NCBI GenBank assembly: GCA_033398695.1
Contig: CM065802.1
Coordinates: forward strand, 138,742,096-138,806,095
Direction of reading: 5' to 3'
Origin: Orobanche coerulescens
Taxonomy: Eukaryota > Streptophyta > Magnoliopsida > Lamiales > Orobanchaceae
Length of the DNA stretch: 64,000 bases
The notes below the pieces were generated by a model, which did not search any database, was not told the origin of the DNA, and saw only the letters and a program-made list of their open reading frames with translations. The position numbers were made by a program, and so were the translations under genes. Shown here piece after piece: positions 33,875 through 45,505 of this stretch; position 1 is the first letter of the stretch; the number at the start of each line of letters is the position of its first letter.

Positions 33875-34615
33875 TGTGTGAATAATGTTTTGATGTTAAT
33901 CTCGGACACGTGATGATATTTTCACTATGGTGTTTTGAAGTAAGAACAGGGATGAGGGCTTGACAATTTTCGAAAGAGGTTTTGTAAATTTGCAATTTGG
34001 GACTCGAGGTCCAAAGAGTTTATACTTTAAAAACTTCCGAGATGCCGAATTTAATCTTAAAGACTTCATCACTCGTTCACTGATTAATAAAACCTCTCGG
34101 GGATGTTTTGACAATTGATTGTTGTATTTGATTCGTGATTGCTTTTTGTTTGATACATTTCGTATACTATTATACTTGCACTAGTAAAACAATGGAGTTT
34201 TACTAACCCTGAGTAATCGGGGGTGGATGTCTGTTTTGCGTCCAGGTACATGCTGGTTCGGGGGAGCAGCCACAGGATCGGCACAGGGAGTGACGAGCTA
34301 CGATACTAATCAAGAGTTGAGAGTTGGTCGGGTTAAGTTGTATCGACCGAGTTCTAGTCAGACTTCTGCTGTTGTGTGCTTTTACTCCTGCGTGGGTATT
34401 TATTGTAAAGAGTTATATTTCATCTCGTTTGCGTTAGTCGTGTGACCCCATCGGTCCATGTGGTTGTATTATAATTCACCTTAATGGTCTGTATTATTGT
34501 AATGAGTGACTCCGGTCGGTCAAGTTTTTTGTAGTTCTGTGTTGTTTAGCCTGGTAGGTCCTTGCGGGGAGGGTCTACGACATGTAATATTCCCATATGG
34601 TCTGGGGGTGTTACA

Positions 34616-35107
34616 ATCCGAGCAAAGGGCAATGGAAAGCATTGGTTACAATACTTGAAGTAGACTTTGAGTTTTGGCTACAAGTTGTTTTGGAGTGTTG
34701 AAATGATGCATTGGTGCTAATTGAGTTTCGGACATGAAAGGCTTCTATTCTAGAATTGTGTACGTCATTTACTATTGGGCGTGAATTATATCCTATAAAT
34801 CAAACAAAAAACGTGTATAGCTCGATTCACCATGTAATAGAACTTCATAATTTTAGATAAAACAGAAGAAAAAACGAATGGATTTCTAACTTTATCAAGA
34901 ATGTTCCATGTTGTTTACCTAGTGTAATAATCCAATGTCATAACCAAGCTGCTACAGGAGGTGTAGAAAGCAATATGAGTAAGCATAAGTCTCGGCACAA
35001 TCGTCAGATACAAATAATATAATGTAGTGATATTTTTTGACTATGTGAGATCAGATTTTAATTTGACGATCCACTCACAAATGGTCTAAACCTGGATGCT
35101 AGAGAGA
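34616..35107 (+). pseudogene. copia-2 RNase H remnant
   Basis: Continues directly from 23139: SKGQWKALVTIL, then near 34960 MSKHKSRHNRQIQ and near 35070 a DPLTNGLNLDA-like reading, which are copia RNase H landmarks (SRHIRxRH and ADPLTKGL). Several stops and indels. Confidence 0.75.
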
Positions 35108-35124
35108 ATACTATTGAAAAGAAC

Positions 35125-35530
35125 TGTCATAGTGATAACCCAATGTTGATGACTGAAACGAAGTAGTTCAAGAATTGAAAAATGAAATTATTAATAAATA
35201 CGCATAGCAGGCCGAACTCACGCATTGAATTTTTAGATTCATAATCAAAAAAAAATTTGTGGTTGTTCCAGAAGAAATTCAACAAAATATATGGTACAAC
35301 CATGGCAGTTAGTGTATGAGCTCTATCCAATGTTAGATGCAGAGGCGAAAAATAGATCGATATGAACATTATGAGCTGTCCCATAAGAAAACCTGTTGCT
35401 GCTAACTGCTTATTTCTTTCTTCTTCCATAATCCGAGCTTGGAGAAGGAATAAATAAGAGGGCCATATGGAGAATATGGTCAAAAATCCATAATATAGTC
35501 CGACCACAATGGCGGGCTTCCCAGAAATAT
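35125..35530 (-). pseudogene. ycf1: Plastid-derived ycf1 (TIC214) N-terminal fragment in nuclear DNA
   Basis: Minus-strand frame with [74 protein letters not shown] and [13 protein letters not shown], the first transmembrane segments of plastid Ycf1/TIC214, a component linked to the inner-envelope translocon. The true N-terminus is lost, and the frame ends at about 35127, where homology stops close to the copia-2 end. It covers a small part of a protein that is normally well over 1000 residues. Many residues differ from what is usual for ycf1, so this is an old nuclear plastid insertion rather than contaminating plastid DNA. Confidence 0.85.
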
Positions 35531-35608
35531 GGTCCGACGGAAAAATAAGTTATGAAAAGTTCTGCTGAAATACTTCTTTTAAATAAATTCATCTGTTAGA
35601 AAGCTAGA

Positions 35609-35821
35609 ATGGTTATTTCCTTGTCCGATAGAAAAGGAAAAACGGTTTACCTTGAACCGATAGAAGACACGATTTGTAACGGTCTATCTTGGACCGATAT
35701 AAAAAAAGACTTGTACGGTTTACCTAGGACCGATCAAGACAAAGCTGACAGGTTTATCTTAAGTCTATTGGAAAAAATAACAAAAAGAGGATGTAAGTCA
35801 GTTAGAGCCGAACCTCTGTAA
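35609..35821 (+). repeat. Short repeats of about 39 bp with an open frame
   Basis: Three imperfect units begin near 35641, 35680 and 35719 (ACGGTTTACCTTGAACCGAT, ACGGTCTATCTTGGACCGAT, ACGGTTTACCTAGGACCGAT). A 70-residue frame covers them but has no recognisable domain. I do not regard it as a gene. Confidence 0.4.
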
Positions 35822-35829
35822 ATCTCTTG

Positions 35830-36150
35830 TGTCTTTTATATTCCGCATTTATTTTATCGCTTCCGCACAAAAAAAAGTTCATTATTTTTCACTGCATTAT
35901 TCAACCCCTTCTAGTGGCAGTACCAGGTCAACAGATCCCGCCAATTCACTAATAAAAGCCAAATACATCATTTTCTCATCAAGCTATCATTTTGTTTTGC
36001 TCTCTCTAGAAATGATATCCTACTTTATGTGTGTAGGCCATTTCTTCATAATGGTGTTCACTGTTTGCTTGTTGGACCTACTTGTGTTGTATCTTATGGG
36101 AATTTTGTACATTCGAACTAGGACATACTTTTTTTTTGAGTTTGAATGAA
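35830..36150. other. Unassigned AT-rich stretch
   Basis: Nothing recognised; the open frame at 35829-36149 looks incidental. Confidence 0.3.
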
Positions 36151-37533
36151 TCTATATATATAATAGCGTTACGAATTCTAAGCACTAGCTTAATTCTCTC
36201 TCATACGTGGCATTCTCCTAATTTTGGATTCCTATTTATCTAAAATTTTGAATTCCACATCAATTTAAAATGCTACTTAACCAATGACAACCTAATTAAA
36301 CAGAATTCAATATCTTAAATTCCACATCGATTTAAAATAGAACTTCACAAATAGAGAACCTAAATAAATACCTAGAATTCAATGTGTATTTTTCAACACA
36401 TAGTTATTTTACACACAAGCTTAAGAATATTATTTTTTATTGTGCTTAATTTGGCCAATTATTAAGTTGGAGAAATAAATAGTTTAAATTTTTAGTGAAT
36501 TTTAATTGGTTCAATTATTAAATTTAAATTGGAGAAATAAATAGTTTAAATTTTTAGTGAATTTTAATTGGTTCAATTTTTAAATTTACATTAATTTTAT
36601 GAGAATCAATTTTTTTAATATCAAAATGAGTTTCAAATTAGTGCATATAGCTATATAGATTTGCAAGGAGAACAAGTGCTAAAATTATTTTTTAATTGAA
36701 TTTGAGATGGTATAGATATATAATATCAAAATGAGTTTCAAATGGCTGAACCCTGGCTTATTGTTTCGGGTATCACTATATGAGTTTGGGATGAAAACGC
36801 GTAGTAAATTCACTTTTAAGTCAGATGTCGGATGAGTACGTTTATATAAATTATAAACGGGTTCGAGTGGCCGAATCTTTGCCTCATATTTTGGGTTTTT
36901 ATTATTATTTATCTAAGATCTTGAATCCCTCATCAAAGTATAGGTATAAAAATTGTAAAGAATTTTGATTGTATAATTCCAAAATTTTACTAGAAATTTA
37001 ACTTTTAATCTTTTGTCATTTATAATATTTACTCTTAACCTTTACTTTGCAATGCTTGAGTTTTCATTGAGATGAATTAATCAATTACTATAGCAACTTA
37101 TTTTTACTTATTTAAATTATATAAATTTAAATACGTTGAGTAATTAATGGATATTATATAGGGTCTGGGTTATAACGGGTAATAAAGTCATATTTTAATC
37201 GAGTTTGATGAATATGGGTATAAAGATTTTAAACAAATTTGAATATTTGTACCATACTTTCATTGTTTCATGTGTTACTATATGAGTTTTGAACTGAAAT
37301 AAGTAGTGAAATTATCTTTCAATTGGGTTTATGACGAGTACAAGTACATAAATTCTAAAGAAGTACGGGTGGCTGAATCCCGTACTCATTATTTCTGTTT
37401 GTTGGTGTATTTCACTGCGCTACAATTGCAAGCGTCTGAACCCCTAATAAAGTATTGAATTATTTTTCGATTTTTACTTACAAATTACAATATAAAGTGA
37501 TTATCCGTCGAGTTTCGACGGGCTATACACTAG
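36151..37533 (+). mobile_element. Non-autonomous Helitron
   Basis: Starts TCTATATATATAATAGC after an A. It ends with a hairpin (CCGTCGA GTT TCGACGG at 37505-37521), then GCTATACACTAG followed by T. A 5' TC, a 3' hairpin about 10 bases from CTAG, and insertion between A and T are the Helitron hallmarks. The 1.38-kb body is AT-rich, carries a tandem duplication of about 60 bp (GGAGAAATAAATAGTTTAAA at 36468 and 36530) and encodes no Rep/helicase. Confidence 0.72.
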
Positions 37534-37590
37534 TTGCTATTATTCGGTTAGGAAATATAGATGACTACATTTTCTTATTTATGTTCTGTA

Positions 37591-38142
37591 TAGGGTTAGG
37601 AAAAATACCAAAAATATCGAAATACCGAAAATATCGTATCGAAAAATATCGAAAATTTCGGTATACTGATTTTTTCGGTACGGTATGATACCGTTACCGG
37701 TATTTTCGGTACGGTAACGGTATGAGTTTTTTAAATTTTACCGAAGTATACCGAAAATTTTCGGTATACGGAATTTTTTTCGACATATACCGAAAATTTT
37801 CGATATATCAAAAAATTATCGGTATATCGAAATTTTTCAGTATACCAAACTCTGTATAGTATATTGAATTTTTTTTATATATATATCTTAAAATTTTAGG
37901 TATACCGCATAAGTTTCTATATACCAAAAAATTAACGGTATACCGACTTGATTTCGGTATACCGATATTTTGGTACAATAACGGTATGTAAATATGTCAT
38001 ACCGAAATTGTCGGTATATCGGTATTTTCGATATACCGAAAATTTCGGTATGGTAACGATATGATTTTTGTCATACTTAAAATTTTGATACGATATACGG
38101 TATGGATGATAATTTTCGGTATATCGTACCGAACCACCCCTA
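37591..38142 (+). mobile_element. hAT MITE built of TCGGTATACCGAA words
   Basis: TSD GTTCTGTA at 37583-37590 and 38143-38150. Ends TAGGGTTAGG and CCACCCCTA. Nearly the whole 552-bp body is variants of CGAAAATTTTCGGTATACCG, which is self-complementary at many scales. Noncoding. Confidence 0.88.
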
Positions 38143-38314
38143 GTTCTGTATCATACATTTATGCTACGGCGCTAGCAAGAAATTAATATCAAGTATACAA
38201 AGTTAAAATAGTTTTATACATGTAATTTGCGTATTTTGTGCTTCATATCAGACATTTATGCTACACCCACACGCATAAAACTAATATCATTTCTAGAATT
38301 CAAATTTCAAACAT

Positions 38315-39374
38315 GTGGTGTACGTAAATTGTGTGAACATTTTATATATGATACTACAACTTTGACTTACAACTATGTAGGGCTGAGAATTTCCCGTCGG
38401 GAAATCCCGAGTCCCGGTCCCGTCCCGAGTCCCGACGGGAAACGGGACCCCGAGTCCCGAATTTTTCGGGACCGACCGACCGACCTTAAACTTTGTTAAT
38501 TTCGGGACTCAGTCCCGAAATCCCGATCGGGACCCCGAAGTGCCGTTTGCAAATTTTAATTTCGGGACAGTGTGGGACATATCGGGAGATTGCGGGACGG
38601 TCGGGACAGACGGGACAGTTCGAAAAATTATCCTCGGATCGGACCGACCGACTTAAATTTATCCCAATTCGGGAATCGGGACTCCCGAAGTCCCGATCGG
38701 GACCGGGACCGGGACCACTAAATTGGTCCATTTCGGGACCGGGACATTCGGGACTCGGGACCGGGACCTCGGGATGTCCCGATTCTCACCCCTACAACTA
38801 TGGATGAAACCTCTCACTATCTGGAGTGGTGGGCCAAGCAATTATTCTACTACAACAGATAATAACAAGCAATAGCGGAGCCAGAATATATAGCGAGGGA
38901 GATCCGGTGAAGTTCAATACATTGTACCAAAAAATTTTCCCCGTATCATATACAGTACAAAAATCCCAGTACGAAAAATATCAATACCATACCAAAATTT
39001 TCAAATGAAAAAAAAACTTATACCAATACAGTATTGGAGTTTGGTTATAATGCAGAAAATCAAATGAGGTATAATCTATCTAACGTGCAAAAAAGAAAAA
39101 GAAAAAAAGGGGGGGGGGGGGGTTCTCGTTGGAGAGAAGAGTGAGAGGGTAACCTAATATATAAACTCACAAAGGTGGTGTACGTAAATTGTGTGAACAT
39201 TTTATATATGATACTACAACTTTGACTTACAACTATGGATGAAACCTCTCACTATCTGGAGTGGTGGGCCAAGCAATTATTCTACTACTACAGATAATAA
39301 CAAGCAGTGGCGTAGCCAGAGTATATAGTTAGGGGGATCCGGTGAAGTTCAATACATTGTACCAAAAAAATTTC
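38315..39374. repeat. Local direct duplication, copies at 38315-38943 and 39175-39374
   Basis: Both copies begin GTGGTGTACGTAAATTGTG and share about 200 bp to beyond GTGAAGTTCAATACATTG. The left copy contains a 417-bp hAT MITE after CAACTATG; the right copy has a single CAACTATG at the same point. Both contain the start of another hAT MITE (CAGTGGCG.. or CAATAGCGGAGCCAG). Confidence 0.88.
38378..38794 (+). mobile_element. hAT MITE built of GGGACTCGGGAC words
   Basis: TSD CAACTATG at 38370-38377 and 38795-38802. Ends TAGGGCTGAGAAT and ATTCTCACCCCTA are good inverted repeats. The 417-bp body is dominated by CGGGACTCGGGACCGGGAC and its complement. The unoccupied site is preserved at about 39230. 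Confidence 0.93.
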
Positions 39375-39605
39375 CCGGGGATAAAAGGACGAAAGAATCT
39401 TGCAGTGGGAGGGAATAAGGGGGTATTGAACCTTTGCCCCTTCTTTCAAGTGGATACCATCTCTTTTCCACTACACCAAATCATTCATAATTATCATTCT
39501 CTTAACTTATTAATACTATGTAAAAATATAGCTCCGGCTAGACCTCTTCGAACCCCCTTTATGTATAATTTCGACTAGCCGGAGGGATCGGGGGGTCCGC
39601 CCCTG
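39305..39605 (+). mobile_element. hAT MITE with CAGTGGCGTAGCCAG end
   Basis: TSD ATAACAAG at 39297-39304 and 39606-39613. It ends GGGTCCGCCCCTG. 301 bp, noncoding. A truncated copy (38869 to about 38943) was carried along in the local duplication. Confidence 0.85.
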
Positions 39606-39840
39606 ATAACAAGTCCTCTCACTTGGTAAGGTGGTCACCTATTATTTGTTTGTAAAACAAATTGTTGAAGAGGTAGTAGCAGGCCACCCATATCAGAGCC
39701 GGATCTCAGATTTTGCAATTGAATCGAAAATCTAAATTGGGTCCTCAATTTTTATTACGTATTAATTTTATTTATTTTCATAAAATATTCTAAAACTTAA
39801 TATATACTCACAAAGTTCTAACAATGACAGAAACGAGCTA

Positions 39841-40469
39841 CTCCCTCTGTCCCAGCTAAAGATTGATAGATTTTTGGTGTAATTTAGGTAATGATTTATA
39901 TAAGTAATGATGATAAATGCATGGTTGACATTAAAAAATAAAAAGTATTGACGGTGGATGTGCGGTGGAGATCAAAAAGTAAAAGGTGATTGTTTGATTT
40001 GATTGTGAGAAATGATAAATGTAAAAAACTTCGGCTTTTCTACCGTCAGGCTAAGAAAATTTGGTCTGACGTTAGGTGGATTCTAAAATTACATATTTGT
40101 TTATATTTGTTGATTTCAAATCGTATATTCTTCTTGTTAGAGTGTAATTGTGCGATTTCGAATACAAAATATGAATAAATATGTAGTTTTAGTATCGGCC
40201 TAACATCAAATCAAGTTTCTCTGGCCTGCCGGTAGAAAGTCCATCTTAATTATACCAATATAATTATGATTTGATGTTATCAAAACCGCAAAATTCTACT
40301 CTAACTAAAAGAATATACGACTTGGAATTAACAATATGAACAAATAAGTAATTTTAGTATAAATCTAACATCAGGCCAAATTTTCCTGACCTGACAGTAG
40401 AAAAGCCCATGCAAACTTACTAAAAAGACAATTTTTTTAGAGGAATGTAAATCTTCGGGCGGGACAGAG
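39841..40469 (+). mobile_element. Stowaway-like MITE (TA target) with a nested foldback element
   Basis: Begins CTCCCTCTGTCCC after TA and ends GGGACAGAG before TA, the Tc1/mariner Stowaway pattern. Inside, 40033-40413 is a long inverted repeat (GGCTTTTCTACCGTCAGG on the left; CCTGACAGTAGAAAAGCC on the right) that is probably a later foldback insertion; its TSD is not clear. Confidence 0.7.
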
Positions 40470-40561
40470 TATAATATCAAATAATAAGACTGAAGATGTT
40501 CCAATTCTATAATACTAAAAGATTCAGTCTCATTTATTTATTGTGGAGTCTTAAAGATTAA

Positions 40562-40764
40562 GGGAGTGCTTGGTTGAGGAGTTTGAGGAGTAAGGTATGA
40601 GAATCAAAGTCATAGTGTGTGCTTGGAATTACACTACTATGATTCTAATTCCCCCAAAATGAGAAATCCCCCATACCCCAACAATTTGAGTGGTATGGAT
40701 ATTATTCCTTTCCATTCCCTTTTCCATTTCCTTTCCATTCCTTCTTATTTTAGCAAGCATCCCC
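40562..40764 (+). mobile_element. Tourist-like MITE (PIF/Harbinger)
   Basis: TSD TAA at 40559-40561 and 40765-40767. Ends GGGAGTGCTTGG and GCAAGCATCCCC are inverted repeats. 203 bp with GGAATTACAC and TCCTTTCCATTCC words. Noncoding. Confidence 0.72.
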
Positions 40765-40989
40765 TAATATCGCCCCTTATCATTCCTGTAACCATTATAA
40801 GAAAACCAAAAGATTCATCCCTTATCAATCAATCTTATATCCTATCCTTTCATGATTTGCATGACTATTGATATACTCCTTTATTCAACACAATAAACGA
40901 ATTATCAAAACCCCTAAATCGGAACCGCACACTACCCTGCTATTTAACATTCGGATTCGATTTGTGCAGAGTGAAGGATTCTTAATCTC

Positions 40990-43744
40990 ATCAAAACAAA
41001 GTCGACTCATCATTTAACAATCAGGTTTGTCTCAATATCATACGCTTCTGTTTATATTAAATTAATTATTTATCACATCAAACTGATATTTATGTATGCA
41101 ATTCGCTGTTATGATTGCGTAGGATTTCAAGAATTGGGAATTTTGAGTTGGAGTATGTGATGGTCTTTGTTCTTGATCAGAGCTTGCTAAACAAATTCGA
41201 GGAGGAAAAGACCTAATAACCGGTAGTTCATCAGGTTTGTTGGCTCTTTTTATAATGGGGATTGTTTAAGATTAAATCTTTGAGGAAATTATTGGATTAA
41301 GTGGTGACATGGTTATGGAGTGTATTGTTTATGATGTTCGAATTTTTATTGTTTACAAAATTAACATGTGATCACATTAGATTTCTTTATAAAAATTCAA
41401 GAAGGATAATAATAAATAAAAAATAGCAAACTAGCAGTTTTGGTAAGCAGTCTCAAACACCCTCATCTGGTCCAAAGATTATAGCTTATTTCATTTTATA
41501 CTATTTTTTATTTGATTTGCGTGTCGATTTGATGGTTTTGCAGTATTGGAGCGACTGTTGAAGCAAAAAAATAGTGCTTCTTTTGCCCAACGTATAGTAA
41601 GGTATTTTACATGATTGTGTAGATTTTTTCATCTCAAATTAAAATTTGTTGCAAAGCTATGTTCAATATCTCATCAGGTATCACTTCACATTTTGAAACT
41701 TATTTTTCACTATTTAAACAACTATTATAACAACATTCAGTTTTCATAGCAATTGTGTATATACGAGTTGTGACGGGATCAATCAACTACGCTTTATAAT
41801 ACCAGAATAACTCTAATTTTTTAGTTATACGTTTGGCATTACATGTCAAAGGAGTATGTTTAATACGGAGTAAGATACAAAATAACAAATGAAAGTATGT
41901 GGTTATTAAGTACTTTACAGGATTTGTTTGTAGTATTTTTGGCTGAACTATAAAATAGAAAAATAGTGAAAGTATGTTGGTATTTTGCAGATGAGTAAGC
42001 AGGGAATAGATGAATATGACACATTCAGACTTGGGTTAAACCCATGTCCACATTATATGAGCCAAGAGGAGCAAAATATTAATATTTCAAGTAGCACCCC
42101 AGGTAATACGTTTGTAGTGCATATGTATTTCTTTATTTAGATCCTTATTACGAGTAGCTAAATATATATGTATATTAGTATATGTGAGTATGTGCAGGTA
42201 TACAAATTAACATATGAACTTTAGTGGGTCTGGACATTGAGGGGGAGAATATGCAAGGTACTGTTGCTTGCAGAATTTGGTTAGGTATTAACATGGGTCA
42301 GAATTACCTAAACTCCAATTTGTTAAAGAATTTTTTGACTTTATAAATAGTTAATGTCAAAAATGACAACAAAGATTACATTATGCATTGTTATTCTAGA
42401 TAGGAGTGCTTGCGGAATTACGCATCATTGGAAATTAAAGTAGCAATAATTAGTTTTCAGGGAGTATCTGGAATGACTTATGGTGTGCTTATAAGCTTAT
42501 TTTGTGTGTGTATGAATTTCAAATAGTTATTAGCTTATTCTATAGTAAATAACTACTTAAAAACAAATAGGTCTCTACTTATAACTAAATAGGTACTTTC
42601 AAAATAAGCAATCCCAAACAAGCCATATATGTTTAGATAAATGGATACAGGCTTCTGATTATTTAATTTATTAAGGGTCCTATGATTACTATTGGATTAG
42701 TAGTTATATATTTCCATTTTCTACCAGTTGCAGTTATAATTGGCGTTAGCCGCGTTACACGTTGACCTCTTCTTTTAACTTAATTTGGTGTACACTTATT
42801 ACGACAATAGGTTCATGAATTGTGAATTTGTGGCTTTTTTCTGCTCATGTACCAAGTAATAAGGGTGTGTTTGTGATTACTTTTTTTAAACTTTTCTGCT
42901 CATGCTTAAGTTTTAGCTCAAGTAACTGCAAGTGATAAGGGGTGTTTGCATTTAATTATTTTGTAAACTTTTCTGCTTATGTATTCCTCTTTTTAGCTAG
43001 AGTGACTCAAAGTAATAAGGGACTGTTTGGAATTACATAGTTTTTTTTTTTTTCTGAACTGGCTAAAGTGATAATAGGTTGTTTGCAATTACTTATTTTA
43101 TATGTTTATTTGCTTATGTACTTATTTTTTGGTGAAACAATTTTGTGTCTGCTTTTACTAAAATTGTTTGTTTTCAAACAAAACAAATACTTCATGATAG
43201 ACTTATTCATAATTATAGCATAAATAAGCTATGAACACCCTCAAAAGCTCAAAATTGGTTTTCAGAAAGTACAAAAGGTTTCTCCTTCGTAGCCACTAAT
43301 GAACCTTAGCATAACTAGGCTTTCTTTTATGGTGATTATGTACCATATCCATTTTTTTTACCTGTTAATACGCCTATCCGTATTAGTCTGTCATTCTTTC
43401 CAGCAACAATATAGCACAATAGATTTCATCCACTATTGTTGATGTGTTTCAAGTAATTAAAGATCATCAGGTACTCATGTATGTAGTCTGTGTGTGTTTT
43501 GAACTTTTGGTTGTGTTCAATATTTGAAACAGATGGAATCACGCGATCTGTGTAACTGAGTTTGTCTTAATTAGTTGAAACAGATAAATTTTATGTTTGT
43601 GTTTCATATATGTTTTGTTTGTGATTGTAGGAAAAGACAGCTAGACTACCTTTGATTGAAGAGGTCAAGGCTAGATTTGGAATTCAGATTCTAACTCAAT
43701 TTTGCGGATCAAAGATATGCAAGAGTCGGATATCATTTGTGTAA
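40990..43744 (+). other. Exon-like segments of an unrecognised transcription unit
   Basis: Several short segments carry good splice signals. One, 41991-42102, follows TATTTTGCAG, starts with ATG and encodes MSKQGIDEYDTFRLGLNPCP and more; it joins in phase to 42225-42257 (VGLDIEGENMQ). Another pair, 43423-43470 and 43631-43744, joins in phase 0 to encode STIVDVFQVIKDHQ and EKTARLPLIEEVKARFG, ending SRISFV before TAA. Upstream, 41080-41230 looks like untranslated exons bounded by CGTAG and CATCAG. I recognise no family and cannot link all pieces in one frame. It could be a decayed gene or a captured fragment. Confidence 0.3.
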
Positions 43745-44185
43745 ATTATGGGTGAGGTTCAATGTTTCCATTAAATTGTGCATCATTAATTTGAATGTGT
43801 TGTTTAATTTATAATAATGTTAACTCTAAGTACACCGGTTATTTGGTAGTTACATAGCATTTTCCTTTACAATTCTGCATTTTTTATCTAAATGTTTGGA
43901 CTTTAAACATTTTTTAAAAGCAATGGAATGTGAGCATCACTTTGGTTGTCTTAGATGACTTATTCATGAATATGGGCCCTTAAAGGGTGCACATGAGCCA
44001 AGATTTGCTGAACCGTGAATGGTTAACGCATATGCACTTGATTGTTTTAGTCTAATACCAAAATATTGAAAGGAGTCGATATCCGCGCTCAAAAATTGAG
44101 ACTAACAACTTCACTAATAGAGAAGATGAGGGGTAAGTTGTGTTACAAAGAGTTTTCTTAAATGATTGTTGTATATAGATTTGGC

Positions 44186-44615
44186 CAAATGAAGCCTGTT
44201 TACTAGCAGCTTAATGAAGCTTATTGGTTTTTTATAGCTTTTTCGGACAGGTGATAATGTGTTTACCAGGAGCTTAATCAATAAGATAGCAGCTTAATGG
44301 GACAGTGATCCCCCAGCTCCTTATTCGGTAAGCTATCATCTTAATGGAATCAAATGACTATTATAACTAGAATTTGTGTTAAATTATTATGATGTTGTGC
44401 AAGTTATAATTGTATGGTGTTGAACTATTTTGGATATAAATATTTAATATATTTTTATATATATCGAGGGAGTAAAATTGTCATTTATGTCATTCAGACA
44501 GTTGATTCAGCAATGCAGGTAAACAACATTTCATTTTTATCCAGACAGACAACATAATCCAAACAGATAATTTATTCCGCTCAGATCTTAATGACAGAGT
44601 TGGTAAACAGCCCTA
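44186..44615. mobile_element. Candidate MITE with GCCTGTTTAC ends
   Basis: AGCCTGTTTACTAGCAGC at the left and GGTAAACAGCCCT at the right are inverted; several AGCTTAATG words lie inside. No convincing TSD. Confidence 0.35.
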
Positions 44616-45505
44616 ACGGGTCAAAATGGTTTATTGATATAAATAAAAGTTTGATTTATTAATGGTAAAGAGTTAGAATGTCTCGTATCCACCTAATATT
44701 TGGGTCTAATCAATATCGACCTAATCTTAGACCCCTACTCAGGTCCAAGAATCTGACCCACGTGCAAGTTTTGAATGATAGATAGCACAATGCCACAGAG
44801 CCATGTGGTACCAGCATGGATTTCGAGAAAGGGTAAAAAGAAAGGAAAGAATAAAGCACAACGGGCAAACAAAATATATCACATGGCTCCTTTGAAAATA
44901 ATATGCCTGTAAAAGATAAAAGAGAAGTGCATAAATTTAATGTACTGTCTCACAGTCTCACATCACATGTACCATAACTATTAGATTCGGAAATTATATG
45001 AATCATAATTAAATACTCTCAATCTCGTATGAAGAAAATAAATTGGCCAAAATTATAATTTTTTATTTCCACGATTCATTTTAAACCATCTATTTTTAAT
45101 TATTTTTAATGTTTTTCCAATCCCTTGATATTGTAATTTATATAATTAATGAATTTTTTAGCTACATATTACTCCAGGTAGTGAGATGATAATTTTAACA
45201 AATTATTTGACCATTACATTATTTACTATACAATAAACATACAATTATTTTTATTTGATCACTAGATCATCTATAAAAGCCACTATCTCAATAAATCATG
45301 AAATAATATTACATAGTCATATAAAATGATACAAAGTAATCAGTCTCATAAAAATATAAAATTATATCAATAATGAACATATAAATATAATATTGACAAA
45401 ATACATAAGAAAAAAATTTAAATATATAATACAAATATTATAATTACATATCAATAATGTGTAGATTGCTGTCGAAACGTCAACTTGTTATTTTGTGTCA
45501 CTACG
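44616..45505. other. AT-rich stretch with nothing recognised
   Basis: Very AT-rich; no coding frame, repeat boundary or RNA gene seen on either strand. Confidence 0.4.

Larger units (their letters stand above)
23140..34615 (+). mobile_element. Solo Tekay-type LTR, itself split by nested elements
   Basis: TSD ATCCG at 23135-23139 and 34616-34620, inside copia-2 RNase H. LTR sequence is 23140-24420 plus 33527-34615, with the nested hAT insertion between. It starts TGGAATATCC and ends CTGGGGGTGTTACA. Sequence matches the reverse complement of 61893 onward. No gag or pol of its own remains, so it is a solo LTR. It carries a 4-unit tandem array at 33627-33874 and the paired hairpins at 34192-34223. 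Confidence 0.87.
19780..35107 (+). mobile_element. copia-2: decayed Ty1/copia element split by nested insertions
   Basis: Pieces in order on the plus strand: integrase (19780-20523), reverse transcriptase N-part (20869-21307), middle (about 21620-21877) and C-part (22835-23139), RNase H (34616-35107). Every join is explained by an insertion with a TSD. All frames contain stops and indels. LTRs and gag were not found. It is the oldest layer of this block. Confidence 0.85.

Noticed and set aside
39105..39122. Poly(G) run as a regulatory or quadruplex site
   Set aside because: A single run of about a dozen G; more likely a homopolymer tract in repeat sequence, and its exact length is unreliable.
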